Source of the DNA: Candidatus Defluviibacillus avedoerensis | GTDB lineage: Bacteria > Pseudomonadota > Gammaproteobacteria > Burkholderiales > Burkholderiaceae_C | Length of the DNA stretch: 64,000 nt | Assembly (NCBI GenBank): GCA_016703665.1 | Contig: JADJBS010000002.1 | Coordinates: 310,001 to 374,000, forward strand | Reading direction: 5' to 3' | Shown here: positions 7,134-15,919 of the stretch, piece after piece | How positions within the stretch are numbered: the stretch's first letter is position 1 | How the letters are laid out: each line of letters begins with the position of its first letter | Position numbers and translations under genes: made by a program | Notes under the pieces: generated by a model | The model's input: only the letters and a program-made list of their open reading frames with translations | What the model was told of the DNA's origin: nothing | Database searches by the model: none

Positions 7134-8969
7134 CCGCATCATCAGATCTGGCAATCCAGTAGACAGAACGGGCAGCCAGGAGATCAGCAGGGTGCCTATC
7201 AAAATCGCAATCACTGCGGGCAGGACCGACGCCGCCACATACCTCACAGGCTTGTTGAACATGGCGCAAGCGAAGTAGATGTTCATGCCCGCAGGCGGGC
7301 AAAGAAAACCCATTTCCATGTTCGCCAGGAAGATGATGCCAAAGTGGACAGGGTCAATGCCATAGCTCAAGGCCACGGGCAGCAGCAGGGGCACCAAAAA
7401 CACAATGGCGGCAAATATTTCCATCAAAGAACCAGCCGCCAGCAGAAACAGGTTCAATACCAGCAGAAACACCCACTTGTTGGGGATGGCGGCCTGAACC
7501 CAATCGATGGCGTCGTTCGGCACACCGCTGTCCACCAGGTAGTTGGTCAGGCCAAGCGCCATGCCCAGGATCAGCATCACGCCGCCGATGATCCGGGCGC
7601 AATCGGCCAGGCATGCAGCCAACGTGTGCCAACTCAGTTCGCGGTGGGCAAAAATTTGTGTTCCCACTGCATAAGCGGCAGTCAGTGCTGCGCTTTCTGT
7701 GGGAGTAGCCAAGCCACTCACCAGTGAGCCAATGGCAATGAAGGGGGCGAGCCGTTCCCATTTGGCTGCCCAGGCCACCTGCGCCAGCGGTGGTGTCTCC
7801 AACAAGGTGCGAGACAGGGTTTCACCGAGCTGCCCAGGGGAACCTTTGCGCAGGTAGCCTCCGAGCACCAGCAAACACACGACCATCAAGGCTGCGGGCA
7901 CGATGCCCGCCAGAAACATGGTGTTGATCGGCACGCGGGCAATGATGGCGTACATGATCAGCGGTACCGACGGCGCCAGCAGCACTCCCAAGGCGCTGGC
8001 ACTGGTGACCAGACTGATGCCTTTTTGTTCTGCCATGCCTGCTTGTTTTAGCAAGGGCAAGAGCAGGCCACCCAGTGCCAGGATGGTCACGCCGCTGCCC
8101 CCCGTGAAGGCTGTAAAGAAAGAGCAGAGCACACCGGCCGCGACGACCGTACCGGTGACGCCCCCGCCAAACAGCGACATGAAGAGAGCGCCCAGGCGTT
8201 TGGCCGCCCCCGTGCGTGCAAACACCAATCCTGCCAGGGTAAACAGCGGCAGGGCAGGCAGCGACGGGTTCACGGTGATCTGGTAATGAGACAGCGCAAC
8301 CGACGCAAGCGGTTGCCCGTCTTGCACAAAGAGAGCCAAGGCCAGCCCACCCAATACCGCAAACACCGGTGCACCGCACAACAAGGCCGCAAGCAAGCCC
8401 AGGGCCGATGGCCAAAGCGGTAAAGACTGACCATCAACTGCCCAGGCCAACAGGTAGCCAGCACCGGGAAGCAACGCGCCCAAAAGCAACTTGCTGGCAA
8501 AGCGGTCAGCGCAACGGGCCGCGAGTTTGAAACCAAGCAGGGCAAAGCCCAGGGGCATCAAAAGCTGAACCCACCAGGTCGGCAGGCCATAGGCCAAGGT
8601 ATGGTTTGCTTCAATTTCGCTAGCAACAAAGCGCCAACTGGCGTGCCATAACAGTCCACAAATCACTGAAGAAACGCCGTTGGCAAAGCGTTTGGCGTTC
8701 GCCTGAAACGCCGCGCTTCCGAGGGCAGACAAACCACTGCCCAGGCTACTCAGATGACCATGTCGCTCGGCAGACAAGGCACCTAGCATGGCCAGCACCA
8801 AGCCCAAATGTTGCACCAGAGCCGGTGCGTTGGCCACACCTCGGCCCATCAAAGGTCGCGTGGCGATCTCAATGAGTGGGATCAGCGTCATCAGTGCCAA
8901 AGCCAAGGACGCGATCAGGTCGTCAAATCGCCCCAGGGTGTTCAGCCTGGTCTGCCAGGTTGCTTTCAA
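7125..8969 (-). CDS. TRAP transporter permease, fused small (DctQ) and large (DctM) subunits
   Basis: This 614-residue inner-membrane protein combines both TRAP permease parts. Residues about 1-160 form a DctQ-like four-helix domain. Residues about 180-610 form the DctM domain with repeats such as GGSGVTILALGGLLLPLL and LVSGLATPTESAALTAAYAVG and the closing LANMEMGFLCPPAGMNIY. TRAP systems import organic acids or other small solutes using the sodium or proton gradient. It starts 2 bases after the binding-protein stop, so translation is probably coupled. The substrate is unknown. Confidence 0.9.
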   Translation of the reverse strand: MKATWQTRLNTLGRFDDLIASLALALMTLIPLIEIATRPLMGRGVANAPALVQHLGLVLAMLGALSAERHGHLSSLGSGLSALGSAAFQANAKRFANGVSSVICGLLWHASWRFVASEIEANHTLAYGLPTWWVQLLMPLGFALLGFKLAARCADRFASKLLLGALLPGAGYLLAWAVDGQSLPLWPSALGLLAALLCGAPVFAVLGGLALALFVQDGQPLASVALSHYQITVNPSLPALPLFTLAGLVFARTGAAKRLGALFMSLFGGGVTGTVVAAGVLCSFFTAFTGGSGVTILALGGLLLPLLKQAGMAEQKGISLVTSASALGVLLAPSVPLIMYAIIARVPINTMFLAGIVPAALMVVCLLVLGGYLRKGSPGQLGETLSRTLLETPPLAQVAWAAKWERLAPFIAIGSLVSGLATPTESAALTAAYAVGTQIFAHRELSWHTLAACLADCARIIGGVMLILGMALGLTNYLVDSGVPNDAIDWVQAAIPNKWVFLLVLNLFLLAAGSLMEIFAAIVFLVPLLLPVALSYGIDPVHFGIIFLANMEMGFLCPPAGMNIYFACAMFNKPVRYVAASVLPAVIAILIGTLLISWLPVLSTGLPDLMMRSH

Positions 8970-8971
8970 CG

Positions 8972-10003
8972 CTATTTACCTTTGCCTGCACGGTAGGTTT
9001 TGAGGTGTACAAAGACCTCGTCAAAGGTCTCGGCAGGCACCATGGTTCCGCGGATGCGGGGATACAGCTTGTCGGCCAGTTCGTTCCACTCACGCATTTG
9101 TTCGGCATTGGGTTGATTCACGACCAAACCACGCTTTTTCATGGCGTTCACCGCGTCTTCGACTTCCTGGCGCGCTTTGGCACGGATCTCAACGCCGGCT
9201 TTTTCTCCGGCCACGCGCACGGCCTGCTGCGCCTGAGGGCTCATGTCGTTCCAGGCTTTTTGGGTGACCACCAAGGCACCTACGATGGGTGCCCAGTTGA
9301 TCTCCAGCATATGGGGAGCCGTGCTGTAGATCTGGCTTGCCAAGGCAAAGTAGGGCGTAGAGGGCACGACATTGATCATGCCGGTCTGGATGGCGGGCAG
9401 GATGTCGGTGGTCTCCAGGGGAACGGGTGTGTAGCCCAGGCTTTTCATGATCTCCTGCTGATCAGCTTCAGAGCCCCAGGCGAAGAACTTCATGCGTTTG
9501 TAGTCGCCTGGCCGCAGGGCAGCTTCTTTGGAGAAGAACCGTACCCAGCCAGAATCCCCCCAAGCCAGAACGACAAAGCCTTTGTCCAAAAACTTTTTCT
9601 CCATCGCCGGGCGCATCTTCTCGCGCACATAGTCCACTTCGTCCCAACTGCGAAACAGCAGCGGCAGATTTTGCAAAGCAGCCACGGAGGGCTCTATTTC
9701 GCGCAAACCCACCACAGAAATCAGCGCACCCTGCAATTGGCCGATGCGCATGCGCCGGGCCAGTTCGGCTTCGCCACCCTGGCTACCATCGGGGTAGACC
9801 AAGTATTTGGCATTGCCGCCTTGAGCGGCGCGCCATACCTCACCTACTTCAAGCAACTGGCGGTGGTAAAGGGAATTCTTGGGCGCTAGCGTGCCGATGC
9901 GCAGCTGTTTGTCGGCGGCGTGCAGAGGCGATAGCGCCAGCATGGCCAGGCATGCGATGCACAGGCCGAGGGTTCGCCAGGGGGCTGCAAAGGGATTCTT
10001 CAT
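8972..10003 (-). CDS. TRAP transporter periplasmic substrate-binding protein (DctP/TatP type)
   Basis: Starting at 10003 gives 343 residues with a clear signal peptide (hydrophobic LCIACLAMLALSPLHA, cleavage after HAAD or nearby). The mature part has the DctP fold, with RIGTLAPKNSLYHRQLLEVGEVWR at its start and the TTDILPAIQTGMINVVPSTPYF substrate loop. The frame is open further upstream to 10261, but that part runs into tatT and has no signal. It sits between the TatT-like lipoprotein gene (16 bases upstream) and the fused permease (2 bases downstream). The presence of TatT suggests the TatP subclass, whose ligand may be hydrophobic. Confidence 0.88.
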   Translation of the reverse strand: MKNPFAAPWRTLGLCIACLAMLALSPLHAADKQLRIGTLAPKNSLYHRQLLEVGEVWRAAQGGNAKYLVYPDGSQGGEAELARRMRIGQLQGALISVVGLREIEPSVAALQNLPLLFRSWDEVDYVREKMRPAMEKKFLDKGFVVLAWGDSGWVRFFSKEAALRPGDYKRMKFFAWGSEADQQEIMKSLGYTPVPLETTDILPAIQTGMINVVPSTPYFALASQIYSTAPHMLEINWAPIVGALVVTQKAWNDMSPQAQQAVRVAGEKAGVEIRAKARQEVEDAVNAMKKRGLVVNQPNAEQMREWNELADKLYPRIRGTMVPAETFDEVFVHLKTYRAGKGK

Positions 10004-10019
10004 TGTCTTGGACTGGGTT

Positions 10020-10919
10020 CTAGAAAAGATCGTCAGCGTTTTCAAGCAGCCAAAGGGCGCGCGCTCGCATGACACTGTTTGGCAAGTTGCGTTGGGTACT
10101 GCTGACGCGCAATGCCTGTTGCAACAGCAATTCAAAAGCAGCCCGGTTGCCCGCAGCCAGGGCGATGTTTTCGGCCTTGGCGACCAGTGGGCCAGCGTGA
10201 CTGTCCCTGCCGAGATGGATCGCCTCGTCAAAGTATTTCTCGGCCAGCGTCCGCGAGCCACCCGGGCGGGAGGCCTCGAAACTGCCCATCAGCGTGGCCA
10301 GCGCACCCGCGCCGTGTTCAGGTGACGCGGTGTACGCAAGACCGGCCAGGCGCATGGCAGCAGGCAAATCGGCCACGGCGTCGGGGTCGTCTTTCGACAG
10401 GGAGATCAGCCCCCCCCACGAGGCAGCAGCCCAATAGGCAACGCCGATTTGGTCCGCACGCAGCGGCGGCATGCCAGTGGTCGTTGTGGCAGACAGCGCC
10501 TTGAGCAGACCGGGGGAATGCTGCTCTAACGCGGTCATGGCATGCCGGTGAGCGCGCCGGTACAAGGCTTGCGCCCGTTCACGCAGTTGTTGGGCTGATC
10601 GCGCGTCCCGGGCCTCCAGGCGCTCCGCCTCAAATTGGACGAAGGCATAGGCGTACTGGGTGAATCCACCGGCGACAGCCTCCGCCAGTGCGAGGTTGCC
10701 CGGGGCTTCGCGCAGCAGGGACTCAGACAGCTTCAGATAGAAAGCACTGGCCTCACGCGCCAGTACCAGGTCGTCCTCTGGCGCCTGGCCTTGACTCGCA
10801 AGCTCAGAGGCTAGGCCTTGCACGATCAAGTGCCGGGGCGAGCATGCAGCGCACATGACCGCAAAGACCAATGTGGCCCACCGAAAGCGGCCAAATTGAC
10901 CTGTCAACAGTTTGATCAT
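10020..10919 (-). CDS. TRAP-associated TPR lipoprotein (TatT family)
   Basis: This 299-residue protein has a short signal ending in a lipobox (VMCAAC, lipidated Cys about residue 26). An all-helical TPR-like body follows, with motifs such as YRRAHRHAMTALEQHSPGLL and LAEKYFDEAIHLG. Proteins of this type (described in Treponema as TatT) form complexes with a TRAP binding protein, and the neighbouring DctP/TatP and permease genes match that arrangement. It should sit in the periplasm, anchored to a membrane. A PHO-like repeat at 10942-10959 lies just upstream but would leave almost no leader. Confidence 0.82.
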   Translation of the reverse strand: MIKLLTGQFGRFRWATLVFAVMCAACSPRHLIVQGLASELASQGQAPEDDLVLAREASAFYLKLSESLLREAPGNLALAEAVAGGFTQYAYAFVQFEAERLEARDARSAQQLRERAQALYRRAHRHAMTALEQHSPGLLKALSATTTTGMPPLRADQIGVAYWAAASWGGLISLSKDDPDAVADLPAAMRLAGLAYTASPEHGAGALATLMGSFEASRPGGSRTLAEKYFDEAIHLGRDSHAGPLVAKAENIALAAGNRAAFELLLQQALRVSSTQRNLPNSVMRARALWLLENADDLF

Positions 10920-10986
10920 TTCGCCAGCTTAGGCGCGCAATGTGAAACTGACATGACAAACAGGCTGAGCCTGCGCAGCCTGATGA

Positions 10987-11121
10987 CTAGGTATTTCCTC
11001 TCGACAACTTCTTCCAGCACGCAAAACATACCCAGCGCAGCGGATGCATCTGGCAGCCGCCTTCTGGCGGTTTGAGCTGAGCGCAGCGGGTGCAATTGCG
11101 ATAGGGATGCATGATTCTCAC
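10987..11121 (-). CDS. Cysteine-rich small protein, possible zinc ribbon, 44 residues
   Basis: The chosen GTG start at 11121 has AAGGA 9 bases upstream. An ATG four codons in (11112) is the alternative, and an in-frame ATG at 11214 gives 75 residues. The core is CTRCAQLKPPEGGC followed by MHPLRWVCFACWKK, so two CxxC pairs could bind one zinc, with a central Cys and His between them. It lies 132 bases downstream of ppx on the same strand. I recognise no named family. The regular Cys spacing is the main reason to believe it is coding. Confidence 0.45.
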   Translation of the reverse strand: MRIMHPYRNCTRCAQLKPPEGGCQMHPLRWVCFACWKKLSRGNT

Positions 11122-11253
11122 GATAGGGATTCCTTTCAGGTGATCAAGCAATTGCGGCGAAAGCGGCGAATTGCACACAGCTTTAAAGGTAGCCTCTTTT
11201 GGTGACAGCGCCATGACGGAGCGCCCACGACTGCAAGCGGTGTTGCGCTGGGC

Positions 11254-12735
11254 CTATCCAATGTTGACCGAAAACGTCCACCCCATTTTGAGCCAGGCGG
11301 TTTCTTCCTCGCGCAGCAAATAGACGGATTGCGGGCAAGCGGCAGCCCATTGTGGACTTCCATGAAGGACAAAATCCCTGAACGATTGTTCAAGAACAAG
11401 GTCGTCAGTATCGGGGTCACGCCGTGCATGGCAAAGAATGGCTGCCAGGCGCAGCGTCAGTAACTGGCGGACGAATATGTCATCTTCAAAATCTGCCTCC
11501 AGTTTGCGCAGCTTGCCCCGGTGGCCCAGCACCAGCGTTGCCAGGCGTTGCAGCTCGGGGGTTGAAAACCCGGGGGCGTCCGCATTGGCAAGGATGTAGG
11601 CCCCATGCTTGTGGTATTCGCTGTGGGATATCAGGCTGCCTACCTCGTGCAATTGGGCGGCCCAGTCCAGCTTATCGAGCAGGCGTTCGACCGGCGTGGT
11701 GCCGCTGAGCTGCTGAAACAGCGACCGGGCAACCCGGCTGACCCGTTGTGATTGAGCCAAGTTGACCTCAAATTTGCTTGCCAGACGCTTGACAGTCTTG
11801 CTGCGCAGGTCGGTCTGGATATGCTCCCGGTCCAGCAGATCGTACAGCACGCCTTGTCGCAGAGCGCCTTCGGCCGCAAACATGGATCGGATTTCCAGCA
11901 AGTCAAAACAGGCCCGCAAAATCGCCAGCCCCCCACCAATCACCGCCTTGCGATCGTCCTTGACGCCGTCAAGCCTCAGTTTGTCCACTGACCCGGCACG
12001 CAGCAGTTTTTCAAGCAACCAATCGAGCCCTTCGGGTGTGATCTCGTCCGTTGGCCAGCCCGCAGCACCCAGTGCGTCGGCAACTGCACCCACCGTGCCA
12101 GATGAGCCGTAGGCAACATCCCATGTACCCGGTGAATAGAGCGTGACCGCTTCGTCCAGCACAGCCTTGGCGGCAATTTCGGCCATTTGAAAGGCATTGC
12201 TTGAGAATTTTCCGTCGGGAAAGTAACGCATGGACCACGCGACACTGCCAACCCGGTAAGACTCGGTGACTTTGGAGTCATAAGCCTGCCCCAGGATGAT
12301 CTCGGTTGACCGTCCGCCAATGTCGATCACCAGGCGGCGTTCGTCCGATTGAGGCAACGAATGCACCACGCCCTGGTAAATCAGGCGGGCTTCTTCACGG
12401 CCCGGGATGACGTCGATTGGAAACCCCAGCAATTGCCGGCCTTTGGCCAGAAATTCGTCCCGGTTTCGCGCTTCGCGCAGGGTTTGCGTGGCCACTGCAC
12501 GAACCTGCACCCGCTTGAACCCGGCAAGGCGTTCGCCAAAACGGGCCAGACAGTCCCAGCCGCGCTGCAATGCTTCTGGCGTCAAATTGCGGTCTGCGTC
12601 CAGACCGTTGCCCTGCCGCACAATTTCTTTGTAGTACTCGGCGCGCTCAATCTGGCCGTCGTCAAACTGACCAATTTCCAGTCGAAAACTGTTTGATCCC
12701 AAATCCACGGCCGCTAGGCGAGTTCCGTTTTGCAT
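11254..12735 (-). CDS. ppx: Exopolyphosphatase
   Basis: This cytosolic enzyme of the ASKHA fold removes terminal phosphates from polyphosphate. The 493-residue protein shows the phosphate loop AAVDLGSNSFRLEIG, the catalytic region VIPGREEARLIYQGV, and the second loop VIDIGGRSTEIILG. Its C-terminal HD-like domain includes LHEVGSLISHSEYHKHGAYI and VLGHRGK. The length is that of the Ppx/GppA family. The divergent partner is pstS, and the shared 155-base region holds a PHO box in each orientation, which ties polyphosphate breakdown to phosphate starvation. Confidence 0.93.
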   Translation of the reverse strand: MQNGTRLAAVDLGSNSFRLEIGQFDDGQIERAEYYKEIVRQGNGLDADRNLTPEALQRGWDCLARFGERLAGFKRVQVRAVATQTLREARNRDEFLAKGRQLLGFPIDVIPGREEARLIYQGVVHSLPQSDERRLVIDIGGRSTEIILGQAYDSKVTESYRVGSVAWSMRYFPDGKFSSNAFQMAEIAAKAVLDEAVTLYSPGTWDVAYGSSGTVGAVADALGAAGWPTDEITPEGLDWLLEKLLRAGSVDKLRLDGVKDDRKAVIGGGLAILRACFDLLEIRSMFAAEGALRQGVLYDLLDREHIQTDLRSKTVKRLASKFEVNLAQSQRVSRVARSLFQQLSGTTPVERLLDKLDWAAQLHEVGSLISHSEYHKHGAYILANADAPGFSTPELQRLATLVLGHRGKLRKLEADFEDDIFVRQLLTLRLAAILCHARRDPDTDDLVLEQSFRDFVLHGSPQWAAACPQSVYLLREEETAWLKMGWTFSVNIG

Positions 12736-12800
12736 ATTGATAGGTGGTTAAACAAGGCTGCCAGCGACGTGAGACGGCGCAAAGCATACTAAAGCCCCTG

Positions 12801-12820
12801 CATGACACATTGATGACATC
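12801..12820 (-). promoter_or_regulatory. PHO box directed at ppx
   Basis: On the minus strand two TGTCAT hexamers stand exactly 11 bases apart (cores at 12818-12813 and 12807-12802). A TAGTAT -10 lies about 9-10 bases further toward ppx. This is the PhoB pattern, in which the box replaces the -35 element. Confidence 0.65.
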
Positions 12821-12823
12821 AAT

Positions 12824-12857
12824 TTGTCACGTCATTGTCACAAAGAGTTTTTACATT
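12824..12857 (+). promoter_or_regulatory. PHO box and -10 for pstS
   Basis: Two identical TTGTCAC repeats (12824-12830 and 12835-12841) with a 4-base spacer give the 11-base period of a PhoB site. TACATT at 12852-12857 follows 10 bases later and matches a -10. The start codon of pstS is 33 bases downstream. Confidence 0.75.
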
Positions 12858-12890
12858 GGGCTCAAGGTTAACCACTTTGAAAGACCCAAC

Positions 12891-13937
12891 ATGAAATTCG
12901 GCCTCCAAACCTCCCTTCGTTTTACCGCCATCGGCATGCTGGCTTGCGGTTATGGCTCCAACGCATTGGCACAAGACGTGACCGGTGCAGGTGCTACCTT
13001 TCCTGCTCCCTTGTATGCCAAGTGGGCGGGTGACTACAACAAAGCCACCGGAATCAAAATCAACTATCAGTCGGTGGGTTCAGGCGCAGGTTTGAAGCAA
13101 ATCGAAGCGAAAACGGTTGATTTTGGTGCTTCTGACATGCCGTTAAAAGACGAAGTCCTTAAAGAAAAAGGCCAGGTTCAGTTTCCCACCGTGATCGGTG
13201 GCGTGGTACCTGTTATCAATATCAAAGGCATCGCACCGGGTCAGATGAAGCTGAACGGGCAAGTCCTGGGCGATATTTTCCTGGGCAAGATCGTGAAGTG
13301 GTCCGACCCCGCAATCAAGGCACTCAATCCCAGTCTTGCGCTGCCTGACGACGCAATCTCACCTGTTCGCCGCGCTGACGGATCAGGGACCACATTCATT
13401 TTTACGAACTACCTGAGCAAGGTAAATTCCGAATGGAAGACCAAGGTTGGTGATGGCACAGCAGTGAACTGGCCAACTGGTGCTGGTGGCAAGGGCAATG
13501 AAGGGGTGGCCGCATTTGTGGGGCGTTTGCCCAACTCTATTGGCTATGTGGAATACGCCTATGTCAAGCAAAACAAGATGACTTTTGCTCAGATGCAAAA
13601 CGCTGCAGGAAGCTTTGTTAGTCCAGACGATACTGCATTTAAAGCTGCGGCGGCAGGGGCTGATTGGGCCAAGTCCTTCTATCAAATCTTGACCAACCAA
13701 CCCGGCAAGGATTCATGGCCTATCTCGGGTGCCACGTTCATTTTGATGCACAAGGTGCAAGACAAGCCTGCGCAAGCTGCAGCAACACTTAAGTTTTTTG
13801 ACTGGGCTTACAAAAATGGCGACAAGACTGCCGACGATTTGGACTATGTTCCCATGCCGGATTCTGTCAAGGATGTGATTCGCAAGACTTGGTCTGAAAT
13901 CAAGGACAGCTCTGGCAAGGCCATCGCGATCAAGTAA
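12891..13937 (+). CDS. pstS: Phosphate ABC transporter, periplasmic phosphate-binding protein
   Basis: The start at 12891 gives 348 residues with a signal peptide ending at ALAQD. An upstream in-frame ATG would place residues before the signal and across the PHO box, so it was rejected. The mature N-terminus VTGAGATFPAPLYAKW, the QSVGSGAG phosphate loop, DFGASDMPL and RADGSGTTFIFTNYL are the ligand-contacting motifs of PstS. It captures phosphate for PstCAB. It is the first gene of the cluster and directly follows the PHO box. Confidence 0.96.
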   Translation: MKFGLQTSLRFTAIGMLACGYGSNALAQDVTGAGATFPAPLYAKWAGDYNKATGIKINYQSVGSGAGLKQIEAKTVDFGASDMPLKDEVLKEKGQVQFPTVIGGVVPVINIKGIAPGQMKLNGQVLGDIFLGKIVKWSDPAIKALNPSLALPDDAISPVRRADGSGTTFIFTNYLSKVNSEWKTKVGDGTAVNWPTGAGGKGNEGVAAFVGRLPNSIGYVEYAYVKQNKMTFAQMQNAAGSFVSPDDTAFKAAAAGADWAKSFYQILTNQPGKDSWPISGATFILMHKVQDKPAQAAATLKFFDWAYKNGDKTADDLDYVPMPDSVKDVIRKTWSEIKDSSGKAIAIK

Positions 13938-13966
13938 GTTCTGGCATTGCGAACCGGGTCATACTG

Positions 13967-15001
13967 ATGTCAACTTCAATTTCTGCGAGCGGGGGGGCCT
14001 CTGGTTTTTCCGGTGGAAACACGCTCCCTAAAACCATGACGAATCCTTCACCCAAAAGGCCCACCAACCATGGGCCCATGATGGACAAGCTTTTTGGCTT
14101 TGCTGCCAAAGGCGCCGCTCTGATTACGCTGTCTTTGTTGATTGGCATCCTTGGTTCTTTGGTTGTAGGTGCTTGGCCAGCGTTTGAAAAGTTTGGGCTG
14201 GGATTCCTGGCTAGAACAGCCTGGGACCCGGTACAGGAAGATTTCGGCGGCCTGGTCATGATTTATGGGACGCTGGCTACGTCGTTCATTGCGCTCTTGA
14301 TCGCCGTGCCTGTCAGTTTTGGGATTGCGCTGTTTTTGACAGAGTTGTCCCCTTCCTGGCTTAAGCGACCGTTGGGAACCGCTATCGAATTGCTCGCAGC
14401 AGTGCCCTCTATCGTCTATGGTATGTGGGGTTTGCTGGTGTTTGGCCCCATTTTGGCGACGTACGTGCAACAGCCTCTCCAGAAGCTGCTGACCGGCGTA
14501 CCTTTGTTGGGTGCCTTTGTGTCTGGGCCACCAGTAGGCATCGGTATTCTTTCGGCGGGCATCATCCTGGCCATCATGATCATCCCATTCATCGCATCAG
14601 TGATGCGGGATGTTTTTGAGGTCACTCCCCCCATGCTCAAAGAGTCTGCTTACGCGTTGGGATCGACTACATGGGAAGTGATGTTCAAGGTGGTGTTGCC
14701 GTTTACAAAAACCGGCGTAGTTGGCGGCATCATGTTGGGGCTGGGTCGGGCCATTGGCGAAACCATGGCCGTGACCTTTGTGATCGGCAACATGAGCCAG
14801 TTCAATTCATTGAGCCTGTTTGAAGCTGCGAATAGCATCACCTCAACGTTGGCAAACGAGTTTGCAGAGGCAACGGGCGGTATGCATCAGGCCGCATTGA
14901 TGTACCTCGGTTTGGTGCTGTTTTTCATCACATTTGTTGTGCTTGCACTGTCGAAAGTCCTGCTTGCTCAACTACATAAAGGGGAGGGTTCGAAATCATG
15001 A
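13967..15001 (+). CDS. pstC: Phosphate ABC transporter permease PstC
   Basis: This 344-residue inner-membrane subunit has about six transmembrane segments after a Ser/Gly-rich cytoplasmic N-terminus. The EAA-type loop for contact with PstB reads LKESAYALGSTTWEVMFKVV, and LGRAIGETMAVTFVIGN is a PstC hallmark. It overlaps pstA by four bases (ATGA), so translation of the two permeases is coupled. Confidence 0.95.
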   Translation: MSTSISASGGASGFSGGNTLPKTMTNPSPKRPTNHGPMMDKLFGFAAKGAALITLSLLIGILGSLVVGAWPAFEKFGLGFLARTAWDPVQEDFGGLVMIYGTLATSFIALLIAVPVSFGIALFLTELSPSWLKRPLGTAIELLAAVPSIVYGMWGLLVFGPILATYVQQPLQKLLTGVPLLGAFVSGPPVGIGILSAGIILAIMIIPFIASVMRDVFEVTPPMLKESAYALGSTTWEVMFKVVLPFTKTGVVGGIMLGLGRAIGETMAVTFVIGNMSQFNSLSLFEAANSITSTLANEFAEATGGMHQAALMYLGLVLFFITFVVLALSKVLLAQLHKGEGSKS

Positions 15002-15900
15002 GTCACATGAACAGCACCCCAACAAGTACCCAATTGATTCAGGCCGCAGATGCTCAGTCTGCCCGCCTTGCCAAATTCAAAGGCCGTAAACGACTCAACA
15101 CGATTGCTTTGCTGTTGGCAATGGCTGCGATGGCATTTGGGCTTTTCTGGTTAATCTGGATTCTGTGGGAAACCGTGCGTTTGGGCCTGGGAGGCTTGAC
15201 TGTCGCAACCTTTACCCAGATGACTCCGCCACCCAATGAGGAGGGGGGTATCGCCAACGCCTTGTTTGGTTCTGCCCTTATGGTTGGCATGGCCACGTTG
15301 GTGGGAACGCCCGTGGGCATCATGGCCGGGATTTATTTGGCCGAATACGACACTAAGAGTTGGTTGGCGAGTTTGGTGCGGTTTGTCAACGACATTCTGT
15401 TGTCAGCTCCTTCCATTGTCATCGGCCTGTTTGTGTACGCGGTAGTGGTGTCTCGATTTAAGACTTTCTCAGGCATTGCTGGCGTTTGTGCGCTGGCCTT
15501 GCTGGTGATTCCGGTGGTGATCCGGACAACTGAGAACATGCTCGCACTGGTACCTGCAGGTCTTCGGGAAGCTGCCTACGCTCTGGGGACACCTAAGTGG
15601 AAGGTTATCTTGGGCATCACTTTGCGTGCAGCCAAAGCTGGGGTTATCACCGGCGTCTTGTTGGCTGTGGCCCGCGTTTCTGGCGAAACAGCGCCATTGC
15701 TTTTCACAGCGCTGAGCAATCAGTTCTGGACCAGTAACCTGGGCGAGCCCATGGCAAGTTTGCCTGTCACGATCTTCAAGTTTGCGATGAGCCCTTATGA
15801 GAACTGGCAACAACTGGCTTGGTCTGGCGTCTTTTTGATCACAGCTGCAGTACTTGGTTTAAATATCCTGGCACGAGTACTCACTCGCGCCAAACTTTGA
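14998..15900 (+). CDS. pstA: Phosphate ABC transporter permease PstA
   Basis: This 300-residue permease pairs with PstC. It has six hydrophobic segments, the PTPSVGI-equivalent segment VGTPVGIMAGIYLAEY, the EAA loop LREAAYALGTPKWKVILGIT, and VARVSGETAPLLFTAL near the end. The start overlaps the pstC stop, and pstB follows after 19 bases. Confidence 0.95.
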   Translation: MSHMNSTPTSTQLIQAADAQSARLAKFKGRKRLNTIALLLAMAAMAFGLFWLIWILWETVRLGLGGLTVATFTQMTPPPNEEGGIANALFGSALMVGMATLVGTPVGIMAGIYLAEYDTKSWLASLVRFVNDILLSAPSIVIGLFVYAVVVSRFKTFSGIAGVCALALLVIPVVIRTTENMLALVPAGLREAAYALGTPKWKVILGITLRAAKAGVITGVLLAVARVSGETAPLLFTALSNQFWTSNLGEPMASLPVTIFKFAMSPYENWQQLAWSGVFLITAAVLGLNILARVLTRAKL

Positions 15901-15919
15901 TGATCAAAGGTTCTTACTT

